From: Strongyloides papillosus
Taxonomy: Eukaryota; Nematoda; Chromadorea; Rhabditida; Strongyloididae
Direction of reading: 5' to 3'
DNA: 64,000 bases
NCBI GenBank assembly: GCA_005656395.1
Contig: SRSI01000048.1
Coordinates: forward strand, 2,328,568-2,392,567
The translations under genes were made by a program, and so were the position numbers. The notes below the pieces were generated by a model. The model had not been told where the DNA came from. It worked only from the letters and a program-made list of their open reading frames with translations, and did no database searches. Below, piece after piece: positions 21,690 to 34,200 of this stretch (its first letter is position 1; every line of letters starts with the position of its first letter).

Positions 21690-22100
21690 CATTTTTCATG
21701 CATTCCAAAAATCCTGTAGTTCATTTTCCTGCATTCAAAAATCCCCCACTCCATTTTTCTTGCATTCCAAAAATCCTGTAGTCCATTTTCTTGCATTTAA
21801 AAATCCCCCAATCCATTTTCCCTCGTTTAAAAATCCCCCACTCCATTTTTCTTGCATTTAAAAATCCTGTAGTCCATTTTACTGCATTCAAAATTCCCCC
21901 AGTCCATTTTCCTTCATTTAAAAATCCTGTAATCAACTTTTCCTGCACTTGAAACTCCTGAAATTTGCCTTTCTTGCATTTGAAATTCCTTCAATTTATT
22001 TTCCTTCATTGAAAAATCCTGTAATCTATTTTTCTTGCATTTAAAAATCCTGCAATCCATTTTATCGCATTTAAAAATCCTGTGATCTACATTTACTGTA
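21690..22100. repeat. ~30-bp minisatellite, pyrimidine-rich
   Basis: About 13 degenerate copies of 'tccattttcctgcatt' plus 'aaaaatcctgtag' or 'aaaaatcccccac' are present. Looser copies continue to about 22250. The orientation is opposite to the 'caggaa'-type repeats at 19.6-20.35 kb. Confidence 0.75.
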
Positions 22101-22535
22101 TTTTTTTTTCTTAGATTAGAATTTCCCGCAAAAAAAAATCCTGCAATTATTTTTCTTGCATTTTAATTTCGCTCAAAAGAAATTCTTGCAATTATTTTTC
22201 CTGCAATTAAGAAAATTCCTTCAAAATTTTTTCTGGCTTTCAAAATTCTGGGAATTTTTTTGTGTGTAATAAAAAAGTTTATTTATAAACATAAATATTA
22301 CGAATTTTCAAGTTAAACATTTCATTTGTATTAGATAGTAATATTACTATAGAAATTTTTTTAACAATACTTTTATTAATTCATAAAAAAAAATATTTTT
22401 ATTTATCAATCGGTGCATTAAAAAATATTTTTTATTTTGGAAATAACTTCGTGACATCCTGTGTTATTAAATCACCACGGGTTGAAAAAAAATTAATTTA
22501 TCCATAAGTGTCGAGAATCATCTATAAGAATAAGT

Positions 22536-22914
22536 GATGTTATTTACGCAATTGATTTATGTAAAAAAAGACCGGTAGATTGAATCAAAAAAGAGATAAA
22601 TGTTTCTATGAAACCAAGTAGGTTTCAAAAGACAAGAAGGGTCAAAGAAAAAGAAGGGCAGGAAAAACCAGAAAAGAACATCGTTGTCGGTTGATAACAA
22701 AAAATTTTGTGAATAAACTTCCTGAATACACATAACCACATATAAAAAATTTACCACTGGATTCATCTATATTAACGATAAAAGCTCTTGGACTAGGTGA
22801 TTCAGAAGAGTTAAAACAGAATGGACTAAAAAAATAGATGAATTCAATACAAATGAAGCTGAAAATAATCTTCAACAACATGATGCACTGGACAATAATA
22901 AGAATCCATCTTAA
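22536..22914 (+). pseudogene. Decayed Lys-rich coding segment 1
   Basis: Two overlapping registers carry protein-like sequence: first DVIYAIDLCKKRP, a TGA, then KPSRFQKTRRVKEKEGQEKP; then, shifted, KTEWTKKIDEFNTNEAENN to TAA at 22914. Several stops and at least one frameshift are present. The family is unknown. It may be the first of four remnants of a single multi-exon gene spread over 22.5-24.8 kb. Confidence 0.4.
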
Positions 22915-23229
22915 TTCAATAAAAATTAAAATTTTTTATAATGATTAGAATAAACACTATTATAAACATATATTTTAAAGTTTTTATACAATTTATCCGT
23001 AAATTTACATCTACAATTTGTTAAAATATCATGTCTAAATATTTGTTGAAGTTGTTTAAAAAGATTCACGAGAGTAGTATCAACTTTTATCATCAAATTA
23101 TCCAATTATGAAAATGCTTATTTGCAAAATATTTGTCAGAAAATAACTTTCCCAATCTCTTTTGTATAGTAAATGTTAATTCTTTTTAATAACAATATTT
23201 TTTATCAATAGCTTAATCTAAATATTCTT

Positions 23230-23568
23230 CCAAAAGCACCGAGAAATTCGGACAATGAAAATTGGGCGACTGGGAAAAGTGGTAGAGGAAGCAAAAAGAA
23301 AGATGATTCAACAAAGAAGTTCGCAACAAAGAATTTCTACAGAGGTACGTAAGAAACTATTCTATCATTAGCAAATGCAGCTCTTCTTAAACAACTTGAG
23401 AAAGAAAATTTGGCTCCAGAAAATATTGTAAAATGTATATATAAAGAAATATCAACCGATCTTGATGAAACTTTTAACAATAAAATAATATATTCTAAAA
23501 ATAATCATAGTTTAACAAGAAAAAGTGAGCAAAAGAATAATAGAAAAGTAATAAAACATAGTGGATAA
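23230..23568 (+). pseudogene. Decayed coding segment 2
   Basis: A single register of 113 codons has one TAA at about codon 40 and ends in TAA at 23568. It begins PKAPRNSDNENWATGKSG with a Lys/Ser/Gly-rich stretch, followed by a helical acidic part (NAALLKQLEKENLAPENIVK). A splice-like 'tttttatcaatag' lies just upstream (23200-23212). The protein is not recognised. Confidence 0.5.
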
Positions 23569-23745
23569 CCATTATATGAAACATTTTGTATCTTAAAATA
23601 AGGTGCATAACATTTCGCAGATATTTTAAATAGTTATTTTTAATATATTTTTTTAAAGACAAAATAAGAGTAGATTTGAAGGATTATCTTTTTAAGAACA
23701 CTAGAATTGAGTTTGCAAAATTTTATTTTATTTACAATCTCTGAA

Positions 23746-24284
23746 ATGCCAGTTAAAAAATTACCATCTTCAGGAACAAGAAATAAAATAATAAATGAGA
23801 TGGATTGCGATAATGATAAAAAGGAAGATATAATGTCTTTATAAACTTCAACAACCTTTGGATACGTTAATCTCTTTCATGAAGCAGTAGAAACATTAGA
23901 AACAAAAATAGTTGTTGGTTACTTTTTAAAAAATCTCACGAATCACTAGTACAACTCTTGATGTCTAGTTATAAGGATAGACTTGTTAAAGCTCTACAAA
24001 AATCAGTTGATCATGCAAAATCTCTTTTTTTTATTTGTATTTTATTTTTTTATGCTGATAAGTATAAAATAGCAGTATCAAGACCCAGTTAATTTGTAGC
24101 AAATGTTATACTTAACTTAAAGAATTCAAGTCAATTTAATGAATATGAAATTTGTTTCCTTATTTCAGCACAGGGAGCAGTAATTGAAATATTTAAATCA
24201 AAGGAAAATACTGACGGTACCTTAAAAGAACACTTAGATGAAACTATTGAAAAGATAAAAAATATTGTTATTAATAAAACTTAA
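23746..24284 (+). pseudogene. Decayed coding segment 3
   Basis: It starts at ATG (MPVKKLPSSGTRNKIINEMD), meets TAA at 23842 and continues with FGYVNLFHEAVETLETK. It then changes frame near 23915 and runs on as HESLVQLLMSSYKDRLVKAL and, after a TAA near 24090, GAVIEIFKSKENTDGTL to TAA at 24284. The frame is long and clearly protein-like despite two stops and one shift. The family is unknown. Confidence 0.5.
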
Positions 24285-24599
24285 TATTTATTTTATGTTG
24301 TGAGAACCCTGTTCCCTGTTTATTACTAGTAAAAAATTTTAAATTATTATATAATTAATTTTTTTAAAAGATACTAATAAAAAGCTAATAAAATATTAAT
24401 GTGAAAAATTACTTAGAATTTCTAACACATTGTGTTTTTTTAAATGGAAAGTTTTAATTTAGTTTTAAAATGTATACCGGTTGTTGTTTATTTTCAAAAT
24501 AATGCTCATTCTTTAATATTTATATATTTTACTAACTTTTCTTTTCAGACTAAAATTATGATGTCACCGGATCAAGAGGGTATTATTTTCTAAATTGGA

Positions 24600-24786
24600 C
24601 TAAAGTTAGGCTGAATTAAATAATGAAATCAAAAGAAAAATATTTTAAAAATTAAAAGTTAATCCAAGAACTGGTGTTGTAGAAGTATCATGTGAAAGTA
24701 GCCGTTACAGGATTCTTAGAGATAACTTTTTAAGAGCTACAACGAATCTGGACAGGATGGCTGACAGGATGAATGAAACTGAATAA
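24600..24786 (+). pseudogene. Decayed coding segment 4
   Basis: The register AELNNEIKRKIF, TAA, KLKVNPRTGVVEVSCESSR continues to TAA at 24786 with a Met/Arg-rich helical end (LDRMADRMNETE). It is preceded by a good acceptor (TTTTCTTTTCAG, ending near 24548). It was probably the last exon of a dead gene. Confidence 0.45.
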
Positions 24787-25525
24787 AAGTAAAAAATATG
24801 AAAGATAATACTGGATGAATTTATTTATTTTAACCGGTTGTTTCATTATTTAAAAAGTTTTTTACTGGTTGTTTATATTAATTTTTTATGTATTTTTATC
24901 TTGTAATAAATAAAAATTTTATTTATTATATTTTGTAGATGATTTTTATTATTAATTTTATTTATAAAGTTAAAATCTATAATTGATTAAAAAATAATAC
25001 GTTTTTATATAAACCAACATCAAGCATTCTTTTATAAAATTACATCAAAAAATTTTATATGAAACTGACACATGAATTTTATATAAAACCGACATTTTGA
25101 AAAAAGGTGTAAACTGCATATTATCAATCCATGCAAAAATGCTTATGTTAGTTTTATACATTTTTTTATATTAATTTGTTCTTTTGCATTTTTATTTATT
25201 TTGGAGGGTGGTCTAATAAACTGCTCGTGCAGTCTATATTGAATTGCATGGTGGTCGGTCAAAATGACTGTTTTAGATTTTGTGTGTAAGCTTCTAAAAC
25301 TATCAAAAGTTACGAAAAAAATTATAGATACAGTAAAATTTAAAAGGTTTATCGGGCCTCCCTAGTCTGAAACAATTGGTAATAGAAGCAAACTGTACCA
25401 AATGTTTTTAAAGCTTATTTATTTCTAAAATTCAATGTCATTTATAGACAATAAATTATCATATAATAAATTATTTAATCAAATTTATAATCATAATATT
25501 CAATTTCTTATTCTATTTTTAAAAT
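24787..25525. other. Gene-free AT-rich stretch
   Basis: Nothing recognisable beyond local echoes of 'ccggttgtttcatta' and 'ctggttgtttat' near 24.47-24.87 kb. Confidence 0.35.
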
Positions 25526-27520
25526 AACCAGTCTTAGACCCGCCTTCGGCAGGTCAGAGATGGTCCGCAGAGCATATTTTCTAATAGGGAATTTTAATGC
25601 TAAATTATTATTTAAGAATGTGTATAATAAATTTTTTCATTGAATTACATATCTATGTAGAAGCAGAATAACCGAAAAAGCATTGTTAGAATATGTAAAT
25701 ACTTTTAATTGTGAAAATCATTTTATATCGTCTACTTTTATTGAAACTGTTTTGTTAAGTAAAACATTTACCCAACAAAAAGAATTTTATTTATATCCAA
25801 AGTTAATAAAATTGAATATTTGTAACAATCCAAATAACTATTTAGGTGACTCTTCATCATATCTTTGAAATTTGTATAAACAATTTGATATCATTGCTCT
25901 ACTAACTACATATTTTACTTAATTTTACAAATTTGTAAATGAGAAAAAACAAGAATTTAATACATAAAATAACTTCTTTCGTTTTTAAGCTACAAACTTC
26001 GTTATGATTTTATATTTTAAATCAGACTTTAATCTATGTGCTACATTTAGTTTAATTTTCTTTAAACAACTTTGGATAAAATTTAAATATTATAAAATTT
26101 TAATTTTAACTAAAAAAATGGTCATCATCTTTTGATCCATTACTTGATTCATTTTTTACTAATCTTTTTTATATTAAGTTAACTTTTTATTTCTAAATTG
26201 TATTTTTCCAATGCGTCATAAACAAAAAAATTTCACCAACTTTGAAAAGAGTTATTTCTGATAAAAAACTATACAAAAATGTGTCGAAAAAGTGGTGTTT
26301 TTTAAACATAACTTAGTCAATTTTAAACTAAAAGTTTTAAGACACATTTTCCGCACTAAGTAAGAACAAAACACATGTATTTAATTTTTAACCATAAAAT
26401 GTGATTACGTTTGAAAAGAGTTATGTCTGGAACAAAATTGATTTTTACAATATAAATGGAAAAAAGCAAGAAAAATGACACTAAAATTTGCGTAAATCGT
26501 TTTCTAGATAAGCTATAAACTTCGCAATAGTTTCATTTTTTAAGTTCGACCTAGATCTATTAAAAAAATTACGTTTACTTTATTTGTTTAAGTCTCTATT
26601 ATGTAATAACTATTTAAATTTTTATTATATATTGAAAAAATAGTCATCACTTATTGACCCGTAACTTAGCCGATTTTTTATCAATGTTAGTGCTGTTGTG
26701 TTTTTCCCTTATTCCTGACTTGTACCTTTCAAATAAGTCATAAAATATAAAACTTTACTTACTTTTCTAAAAGTAATATGAAAGACAAAACTACACAAAA
26801 CAGTGACTAAAAAAGTGTTGTTTTTTAAAAATAACATAGCTTTTTATACACCAATATTTTAAAAGACCCTTTTTCCCAGTAAGTTAGAAAAAAATACATC
26901 TAATGACTATTTAATTATAAAAATTGATTAAGTTCGAGGAAAGTTATGCTGAAGACAAAATTGATTTTTGTGAAAAAAATTAAGTAAAAGCGAAAAAGTT
27001 GACATTCAAATTAATATAACTTCTCTTTTTGTTAAGCTATAAACTTCGTTAAATTCTTTTTTTTTAGTTAGACTTAGATCTAAAAAACAAATATTATTTT
27101 ATTTGTTTTCATCAAGTTATGACTAAGTTATAGCTATTCAACTTTTAAATCTTTTTTTCAAAATAGTCACCATTCTTTTGATTATAACTCAGCCAATTAT
27201 TAATCAATCTCAATATTTTTATGTTTTCGAACTATTCTGGAATTGTACCTTTTAAATGACATATTAATCAAATTATTTGATTAACTTTGAAAAAAGTTAT
27301 TCTCTGAACAAAATCATATTAAAAAAGGGGTCAAAAAAGTGTGTTTTTTAAGAATAACTTGGCAAAATTCTAGTCAAAAAGTTTTGAAACTAATCCAACC
27401 TCTCTAGTTAAAAAACACATCTTTTGACTATTTACTCATAAAAATCGGTTGAATTTGAGAAGATTTATGAGAGATATAAATTTTTTTTTATTTCTTTTTA
27501 TTATAGACGAGTAAATGTAA
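25526..27520. mobile_element. TIR element family A, copy 1 (right end missing)
   Basis: It starts with the family A terminus 'accagtcttagacccgcc', in which CCGCCTTCGGCAGG is itself a small hairpin. The interior holds about three ~525-bp repeats; the phrase 'gac.c.taacttg..caatttttaat' recurs near 26.12, 26.65 and 27.17 kb. Similarity to copy 2 ends near 'attatagac' at 27.50 kb and no right terminus follows. No coding frame. Confidence 0.6.
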
Positions 27521-27769
27521 GAATTTTAGGCTATATAATTTTTTAGTGTCAACTTCTTTTCATTTATTGACCATATTTTAACCTTTTATGCAAAATTTTG
27601 CAGAAAACGATAACTCATGATAATATTTGACAAATGCGATGAGTGTCAAAAAAAGCATGAATAAAAAATAAATATTAAAAATTAACAGAACGGGAAATGA
27701 ATCTTTTAAGACTATCAAAATTTCTAAGAGGATGAAAAATGTGTGGTTTTTTGTTATGTTTAGTTAAAA

Positions 27770-28214
27770 ACCCAATGCATTGTAGACAGATTTTCTTGTG
27801 CAAATCTGCATAAGACGGCCATCTTGCGCATATTTGCGTAAGAAAAGGCTATCTTCTGCAGATCTAGGTAAGATAATGTTGTCTTTTGTAGATCTCTACA
27901 GGACGTCTCTTTTTTGCAGATCTGCACAAGATGACAGTCTTATGAGGATAGCAATTTTTTAATTTTTAAAGTAGAAAAAGCATAAAATTGAAAAAAATTT
28001 GTTTTTTTAAATTAACAAAGCGAAAAAAAAGTATAATAGTATTTTAAGAGATTTATTTACCCAGCGCATAGTAGATAGATTATTTTGTGTAGATCTGCCT
28101 GAGTTAAAACTATCTTGTGCAGATTTGCGGTCATCTTTTACATATCTTTATGTCTAGAACAGATACGGCTTGTGCAGATCTGCACAAGATGACCCTATCT
28201 ACAATGCATTGGGT
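27770..28214. mobile_element. MITE with inverted ends and internal GCAGATCTGC palindromes
   Basis: The left end 'acccaatgcattgtagacag' and the right end 'ctatctacaatgcattgggt' are inverted copies. Inside, variants of 'tcttgtgcagatctgcacaaga', a near-perfect 22-bp palindrome, occur about ten times in both halves. There is no coding potential. It lies directly after family A copy 1. Confidence 0.7.
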
Positions 28215-28689
28215 AAAATTTGATATGTTGGTATTTTTTTTAGTATTCACAAGATGTTCCTGAAGCGAATTCGCGTTTGATAAGAAACGTGTACTCATAA
28301 ATTATTGTCTCTTTGAAAAAAGAGATACATGGAATTTATCTGTTTATAAATTTACTTTAAACACTTAGATTGCTTGTAATGGAAGTTGATTGACATAAAA
28401 GGAAGAAACCAACAATATCAATAATCAAGACTAAAAACAAGAAACTATTTAAGTATTTATATATTTCTTATCTAAAATATGATTACTATAAAAGTAAACT
28501 AAAAGCATATGATAGCCGGGCATTTCTCGGTTGTTTATAAACGATTTACATACTTATTCGTATTTTATTTGTATTCCATAACATACTTATAGAAAGTAGT
28601 AAACAGATATTAAGAAAAAAACTTATATCCTAGAAAATGAAATCTACAAAAAAAACGTGCTTTAAAAAAACTTTAAAATCAATGAAGTA

Positions 28690-29299
28690 AGGCAAAGCCG
28701 TACTTCTGAAGAAAAGGTACGGGCATATTTGAACAGAGTGATATTACGGCATCTACTACAGATAGAGGAAATATTTTCTACATTGAAATATGTAAAGATT
28801 TCTCACCAGTGAAAATTTTTCACGATCATTATATTGATGATATCTGTTATAAGTATCTACCTTTCCTATCCGAATATGGTCATTTATTATTTGTAGATAA
28901 CAACAACTACGTCCATCATTATTCACCATCGAGAAAGTGTACGAATATTGTCACTAAAAAGAAATTAAAAAATTATACTTCTACAAGAAGGAAAATCATT
29001 ATAAAAATTTAGTTGATAGACTACTAAATATTATAAATTCTTTATCAAAAAAGATCAAGATAGGATGGTGGAGTTATAACATCTTACAAAGTGAGTTTAC
29101 TATCAAAATAATAGGAAGCATAATTTTAATAGTTATACTATACTCAATAATACATAGAATATTCTTATGTAAATCTACTTATAAATGGTTATGGAACAAA
29201 ACCAAATGGCTATTTGAGAAAATGTTTTCATCATTTGAAACATTGTATGAAAAAATTAAAAATTTGAGAAGAAATAGGAAGATTATGAATGAAAATTAA
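28690..29299 (+). pseudogene. Envelope-like glycoprotein fragment (retroelement remnant?)
   Basis: Two registers, joined only by a frameshift near 28975-29010 and preceded by a TGA near 28700, encode the end of a membrane glycoprotein. There is a Cys-containing ectodomain part (ICYKYLP, then LLFVDNNNYVHHYSP and a Cys), then a Trp-Trp-Ser segment. One transmembrane helix (IIGSIILIVILYSIIHRIF) and a basic cytoplasmic tail ending at TAA 29299 follow. The spacing of the Cys-Tyr motif, hydrophobic strand and TM resembles env proteins carried by nematode LTR elements, related to chuvirus-type glycoproteins; this is inference. No LTR, gag or pol lies next to it. It is dead and incomplete. Confidence 0.4.
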
Positions 29300-30560
29300 T
29301 CAATAGAACTTGATGAAATTATCCGACAGTTAAAATTTTCGAATCAAAATAATATATTTTTGGTAATATTGTAATTGTCATAGATTAATAATATAATTAT
29401 TAGTTTATAATAAAAATGATTATTAAATAAATTTTTATATTTAATAAAAAGTTGTTATTTAAAATTTTTTTATTTTTGTCAAGACCACTTTTTTTATTTC
29501 AGCTAATAAATATAGAGTGACGGAAAAAGTTTTCTTTAAGACAAGTATCTTTGTCAAAATTACTTAAAACAAATAAATTTAGTTTTTTTATTTAATAATA
29601 ATTTTAAATTAATTATACTTAGGTTAGTAGATCATATATTTTTAAATTAAAAACCTTTTATATTATCTTAACATCTATTTATTGATAAATAGAAATTAGT
29701 TACTTATACATCAACGATACTGCTATATAAAAAATAGATTAAAAAACATTTTATAAGAAAGCCTTGTCTAGCACCCTGTAATTTGAAAAAATAAAAAAAT
29801 ATTCTTTTACTTTTATAGTGATTTCACATTCCCAAATTTCAAAAAAAGATGCTACTATTCGGGAATTTATTTATTCTTTAACTGTGTGAAAGTGATAACA
29901 AAAATTTTATAATTAAGTGACTGCAACATAATTCCCTTTAGAGTTGATAACATATCTTTTTTTGTACTTTTTTTTAGAGTCAAAAGTAGTAAAAGCAACT
30001 TTTTACATTAAAAATACAAGTTTTGTGTTAATTAAAATAGTAATTAATTTAATAAAATTAAAATCTTTATAATTTTTCAGAATTTTTTCATTTTTAATAG
30101 TTATAAAAAATCTTAAAGACTTAAAAATTTGGTATATCAAAAAAACAGTTAATTTTTTGAGCATTAGTTTATTTTAAAATGTCTTAATTAATAAACACAA
30201 AATTTAAACATTTCTTAGATCTTTACTATGTTACTATATTGATGTAAATAAAAAATTTGCAAACAGAAAAATTTTTAGCAAAATGACAAAAATATATGCT
30301 ATAATGATAGATTATTCTTAAAGTAGTATTAATAATAAATATTTAATGTAACTAGTTTTAAAAAATCACATATAAAAGTTTTATGACGCCAAAAAATGAA
30401 AAAGTTTTATCAGCTCTGAAATTGAGCCAATAATAACTACAATTGTTCTTTTAAATTTTATTTTTTTAGCTTATATACCATCACTTTATAATGATATTGA
30501 TATGAAGAAGAAAAATCTTTATTCTAACTATTTAATTATATATTATTATATTTTATTTAT
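29300..30560. other. Gene-free AT-rich stretch
   Basis: No gene, RNA or clear repeat recognised. Confidence 0.35.
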
Positions 30561-32722
30561 ACCAGTCTTAGACCCGCCTACGGCAGATCATAGCTGGTCC
30601 GCAGAGCAAAATTTTTATTAAAGCATTTTTATACCAAATTTTTAATTAAAGTATGTGTATAAAAAAATTGTTTCATTAAATTATACATTTCTGAAGATAT
30701 AAGATAACCGAAAATACATTGTTATAAAATATGAAATATTTTTGATTTTAAAAATCATTTTACAACGTTTACATTTATATAAACTGATAAGTAAGTAAAA
30801 AATTTACACAACAAAAATAATTTTGTTTATATCCAAAAAGTAGATAAAAATGAACATTTGAATCATTCCAAGTAATAATTTAAGTGACTTTCTATTATAC
30901 TATTGAATTTAGTAAAAATAATTTAATATCATTGCTCTATAAACTACATATCTACCTTAATTTTACAAAAAACAAAAATCAAAAAAATTAATACTTAAAA
31001 TAACACTTTTCGTTTTTAAGCTACAAACTTCTTTAATGTTTTTATATTTTATGTAAGACTTTGTTTTATGTACTAAATTTAGTTTATTTTTCTATAAACA
31101 ACTTTGCATAAAATTAAAATGTGAGAAAATGCTAATTTTTACTAAAAAAATAACCATCATCTTTTGATCCACTACTTGATTCATTTTTTATTAATCTTTC
31201 AAATATTAAGTTTTCTTTTCATTTTGGAGTTGTGTCTTTCAAATGAGTCAAAAATCATAAATTTTCTTTAACTTTAAAAAGAGTTATTTCTGATAAAAAC
31301 TATACAAAAATGTATCTAGAAAGTGATGTTTTTTAAACACAACTTGGTCAATTGTGAGCCAAAAGTTTAAGACGCATTTTTCGCACTAAGTTAGAACAAA
31401 ACACATGTATTAAATGTTTAACCGCAAAATTTGATTAAGTTTAAAAAGAGTTAAGTCTAGAATAAAATTGATTTTTCAAAAAAAAAACAGAAAAATGCAA
31501 GAAAAATACACTTAAGATTGATATAAATCGTTTTGTAGAATAGCTATGAACTTTGCAATAGTTTCATTTTTAAAGTTATACCTAGATCTATTAAAAAAAC
31601 TATGTTTACTTTATTTTGTCAAGTTTCCATTATGTTATAACTATTTAAATTTTTCATTCTCATTAAAACAATGGTCATCATTTTTTGACCCATAACTTGA
31701 TTAATTCTTTATTAATCTAAATTCTACTGTGTTTCCTCCTTATTCCATACTTGTACCTTTCAAATGAGTCATAGACCATAAAATTTTATAAACTTTGAAA
31801 AGAGTTATTTCTGGAACAAAACTATGCAAAAAATTGTCCAAAAATATGGTATTTTTAAAACATAACTTGCCCATTTATGGACCAAACGTTTTAAGAATCA
31901 TTTTCCGCACTAAGTTAGAACAAAACACATCAAATGACTATTAACCATAAAAATTGATTAAGTTTAAGAAAATTTATGCTGGAGACAAAATTACTTTTTG
32001 TGAAAAAAATGGAATAACGTCAAAAAAGTTGACGTTAAAATTAACATAACTTCTTTTGTTATTAAGCTATAAATTTCGTTAGACTCTTATTTTTTAAGTT
32101 AGACGTAGATATATATAACAGACACTGTTCTACTTCATTTCATCAATTTTTGACTGAGTTATAGATATTTAACATTTTGATCATTTTTTTAAAATGGTCA
32201 CCACTCTTTGGACCATAACTTGACCAATTTTTAATACAATTTAATAAGACTGTGTTTCCCCACTATTCTGGAATTAAACCTTTTGAATGATATTAAAATT
32301 ATCATACTTTATTAACTTTAAAATAACGTTCTTCTCTGTAAAAAACTATGCTAAAAAGGCCAAAAAAACATTGTTTTTTAATAATAATTTGGCCAATTAT
32401 AGTTCAAAACACTAAAAATCTATTTTCTACTCTAAGTTGGAAAAAAACACATCTTTTAGCTATTTACTCATAAAAATCGATTAAATTTAAAAAAAGTTAT
32501 GAGAGAGACAAATTTTTTTTTATTTTTTTTATTATAGATATTGTAACAAAATTTTTTCAGTGAATGTATTTTCATTTATTTGATTCCTCCAAAAATGTAC
32601 AATTCAGATAAACAATTTTTTTATACAAACACTTTGATTGATGGCTTAGTATAAAAATACCTTTTTAAAAGAATATGCTCTGCGGATCAGCTATGACCTG
32701 CTGAAGGCAGATCTAATGCTGC
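30561..32722. mobile_element. TIR element family A, copy 2 (both ends present)
   Basis: The left terminus 'accagtcttagacccgcc...ggtccgcagagc' reappears inverted at the right (gctctgcggatcagc... to 32722). The TIRs are about 75-80 bp, continuing inward through 'ttaaag..tttttatac'. The 2,162-bp body contains three ~522-bp internal repeats, marked by 'tcatc.ttttga.cca.aacttgat' near 31155, 31677 and 32200. It has no coding frame, so it is non-autonomous. It is the reference copy for the family. Confidence 0.75.
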
Positions 32723-33724
32723 TTTAAACAAAACTTATTATTTTTAAATTGTAATGATAAAAATTTCAAAATGTATTTTTCTTAAAGTTTAAAAAAAATC
32801 ACAATCATTTAGAAACACAAATTTTTATTATTATCAATATTTCTTGTTTAGTAATTATATACTGAATATAAATTGATAACAGTTATTTAATGATAACTCA
32901 GTTTGACATTATCGAATTGAAATGATCAAAATGCAAAAATGTAGGATTTTAAATGCTTGATAAAAGTTGTCTCTACATAAAAAATGCTAACCTTCCATTT
33001 TTTGCTACTTTTGCTAAAAAAGTAAAAAAGTGCTGAAAAATGGTAAAAATATTTTTTCACGTATCTTAATAATGAAAAGAGATTTTAAAGCGTGCATATA
33101 GTCAAATATAAGCTAAGATATTTCCCCAGGACAGTTTTTGGAATTGTCCAAGAACATCAATTTTAAAGAACTTTGAGAAGCCATTATATATAAAAATTTG
33201 AGATCTCGAAATTTTACTTTTTTGTTGTATCATAGAAATAAGAAATCAAAGAATCTAGAAACTTATCTCATTAGATAGACCATTAAAAAATACACTTTTT
33301 TTGTGGAGACATGAAAATCAAAAATCCACTCTTTTAAAAGTTATGAGGAATAATTTAAAAATTTTGGAAAAATTAATTTTTAGTTTTTTGAATTTATCTT
33401 ATCAACCAATGGAGATTTTTTAATGCTTATATCTTTAGAATGTTAACAAACTAATTCTCCAGGGCACTTTTTGAAATTATAAAAATTCATTGAGAAACAA
33501 ATTAATTAGTGAAAAAAATATTGGATGATTTTGAATGCAATTAAGTTAATATTTAAGGTTACTCAAAAACATTAAAAATTCTTTAAGAGATAAAATCTCC
33601 CCTAATAAATTGAAATAAGAAATAAAAAGTCTATAAATTTAAAAAAATAATGGTATTGTTTCCTTGACAAATAATTTACGATTTCTTTTTACCATAGTTT
33701 TCATGGTTGTTTTCAATTTGGCGA
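32723..33724. other. Gene-free AT-rich stretch
   Basis: Nothing recognisable. Confidence 0.35.
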
Positions 33725-34200
33725 ATATTATTGAAACTTCGTATAGTAAGTGTACTTCCTTTAGAATACAGATTATGTGGACTGTAGACAATAACATATT
33801 AAAAAATTTTGTACAATTATTTTAAAGGTATCTGTTTTACAATCCATCAAAATCTTTTTCATCAATATATTTATAGTGACAATAATATGATAAATTTTTT
33901 ATAAAATTCGTATAGTGAGTGTACTTTTCTTAAAAAATAGATTATGTGCACTGTTAAAAATAACATATTAAAAAATTCTGCTTAATAATTTTCATGATAT
34001 CTATGATACAATTCATTAAAAACTTGTTTCATCACTATATTTATGGTTGACTATATTATGATTAATATCTTGAAAAATTCGTATATTGAGTGTACTTTTC
34101 TCAGAACATAAATTAAGTTTATTGAAGATATTCATATATTAAGAAAATCTGTTCAATAATTTTTTTTCATCACTATATTTATAGTTTGATGAATATTGAA
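33725..34200. repeat. ~175-bp tandem repeat, about 2.7 copies
   Basis: Units share 'cgtatagtaagtgtactt', 'acatattaaaaaattctg' and 'tttcatcactatatttatag', spaced about 175 bp apart. The same theme (atagtaagcgtacttcc... aacaatatattaaaattt) forms the array at 37.73-38.4 kb, so they belong to one dispersed family. Confidence 0.7.

Larger units (their letters stand above)
19578..22268. mobile_element. Large fold-back repeat block
   Basis: The outer ends look inverted: 'acacaaaaataaaattcagga' on the left against the complement of 'cagaattctgggaattttttt' plus 'gtgtgt' on the right. Both arms are made of short tandem repeats that read 'caagaa/caggaaa' on the left and the complement on the right. The centre holds the exon-like array (20490-21120). 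No transposase is seen. This could be a non-autonomous fold-back transposon that has taken up exons, or simply two minisatellites in opposite orientation. Confidence 0.45.

Noticed and set aside
21721..21948. 75-codon minus-strand frame with repeated Lys-Met-Asp-Trp/Gly-Ile-Phe
   Set aside because: It is read from the ~30-bp minisatellite; unit divergence shows no codon bias.
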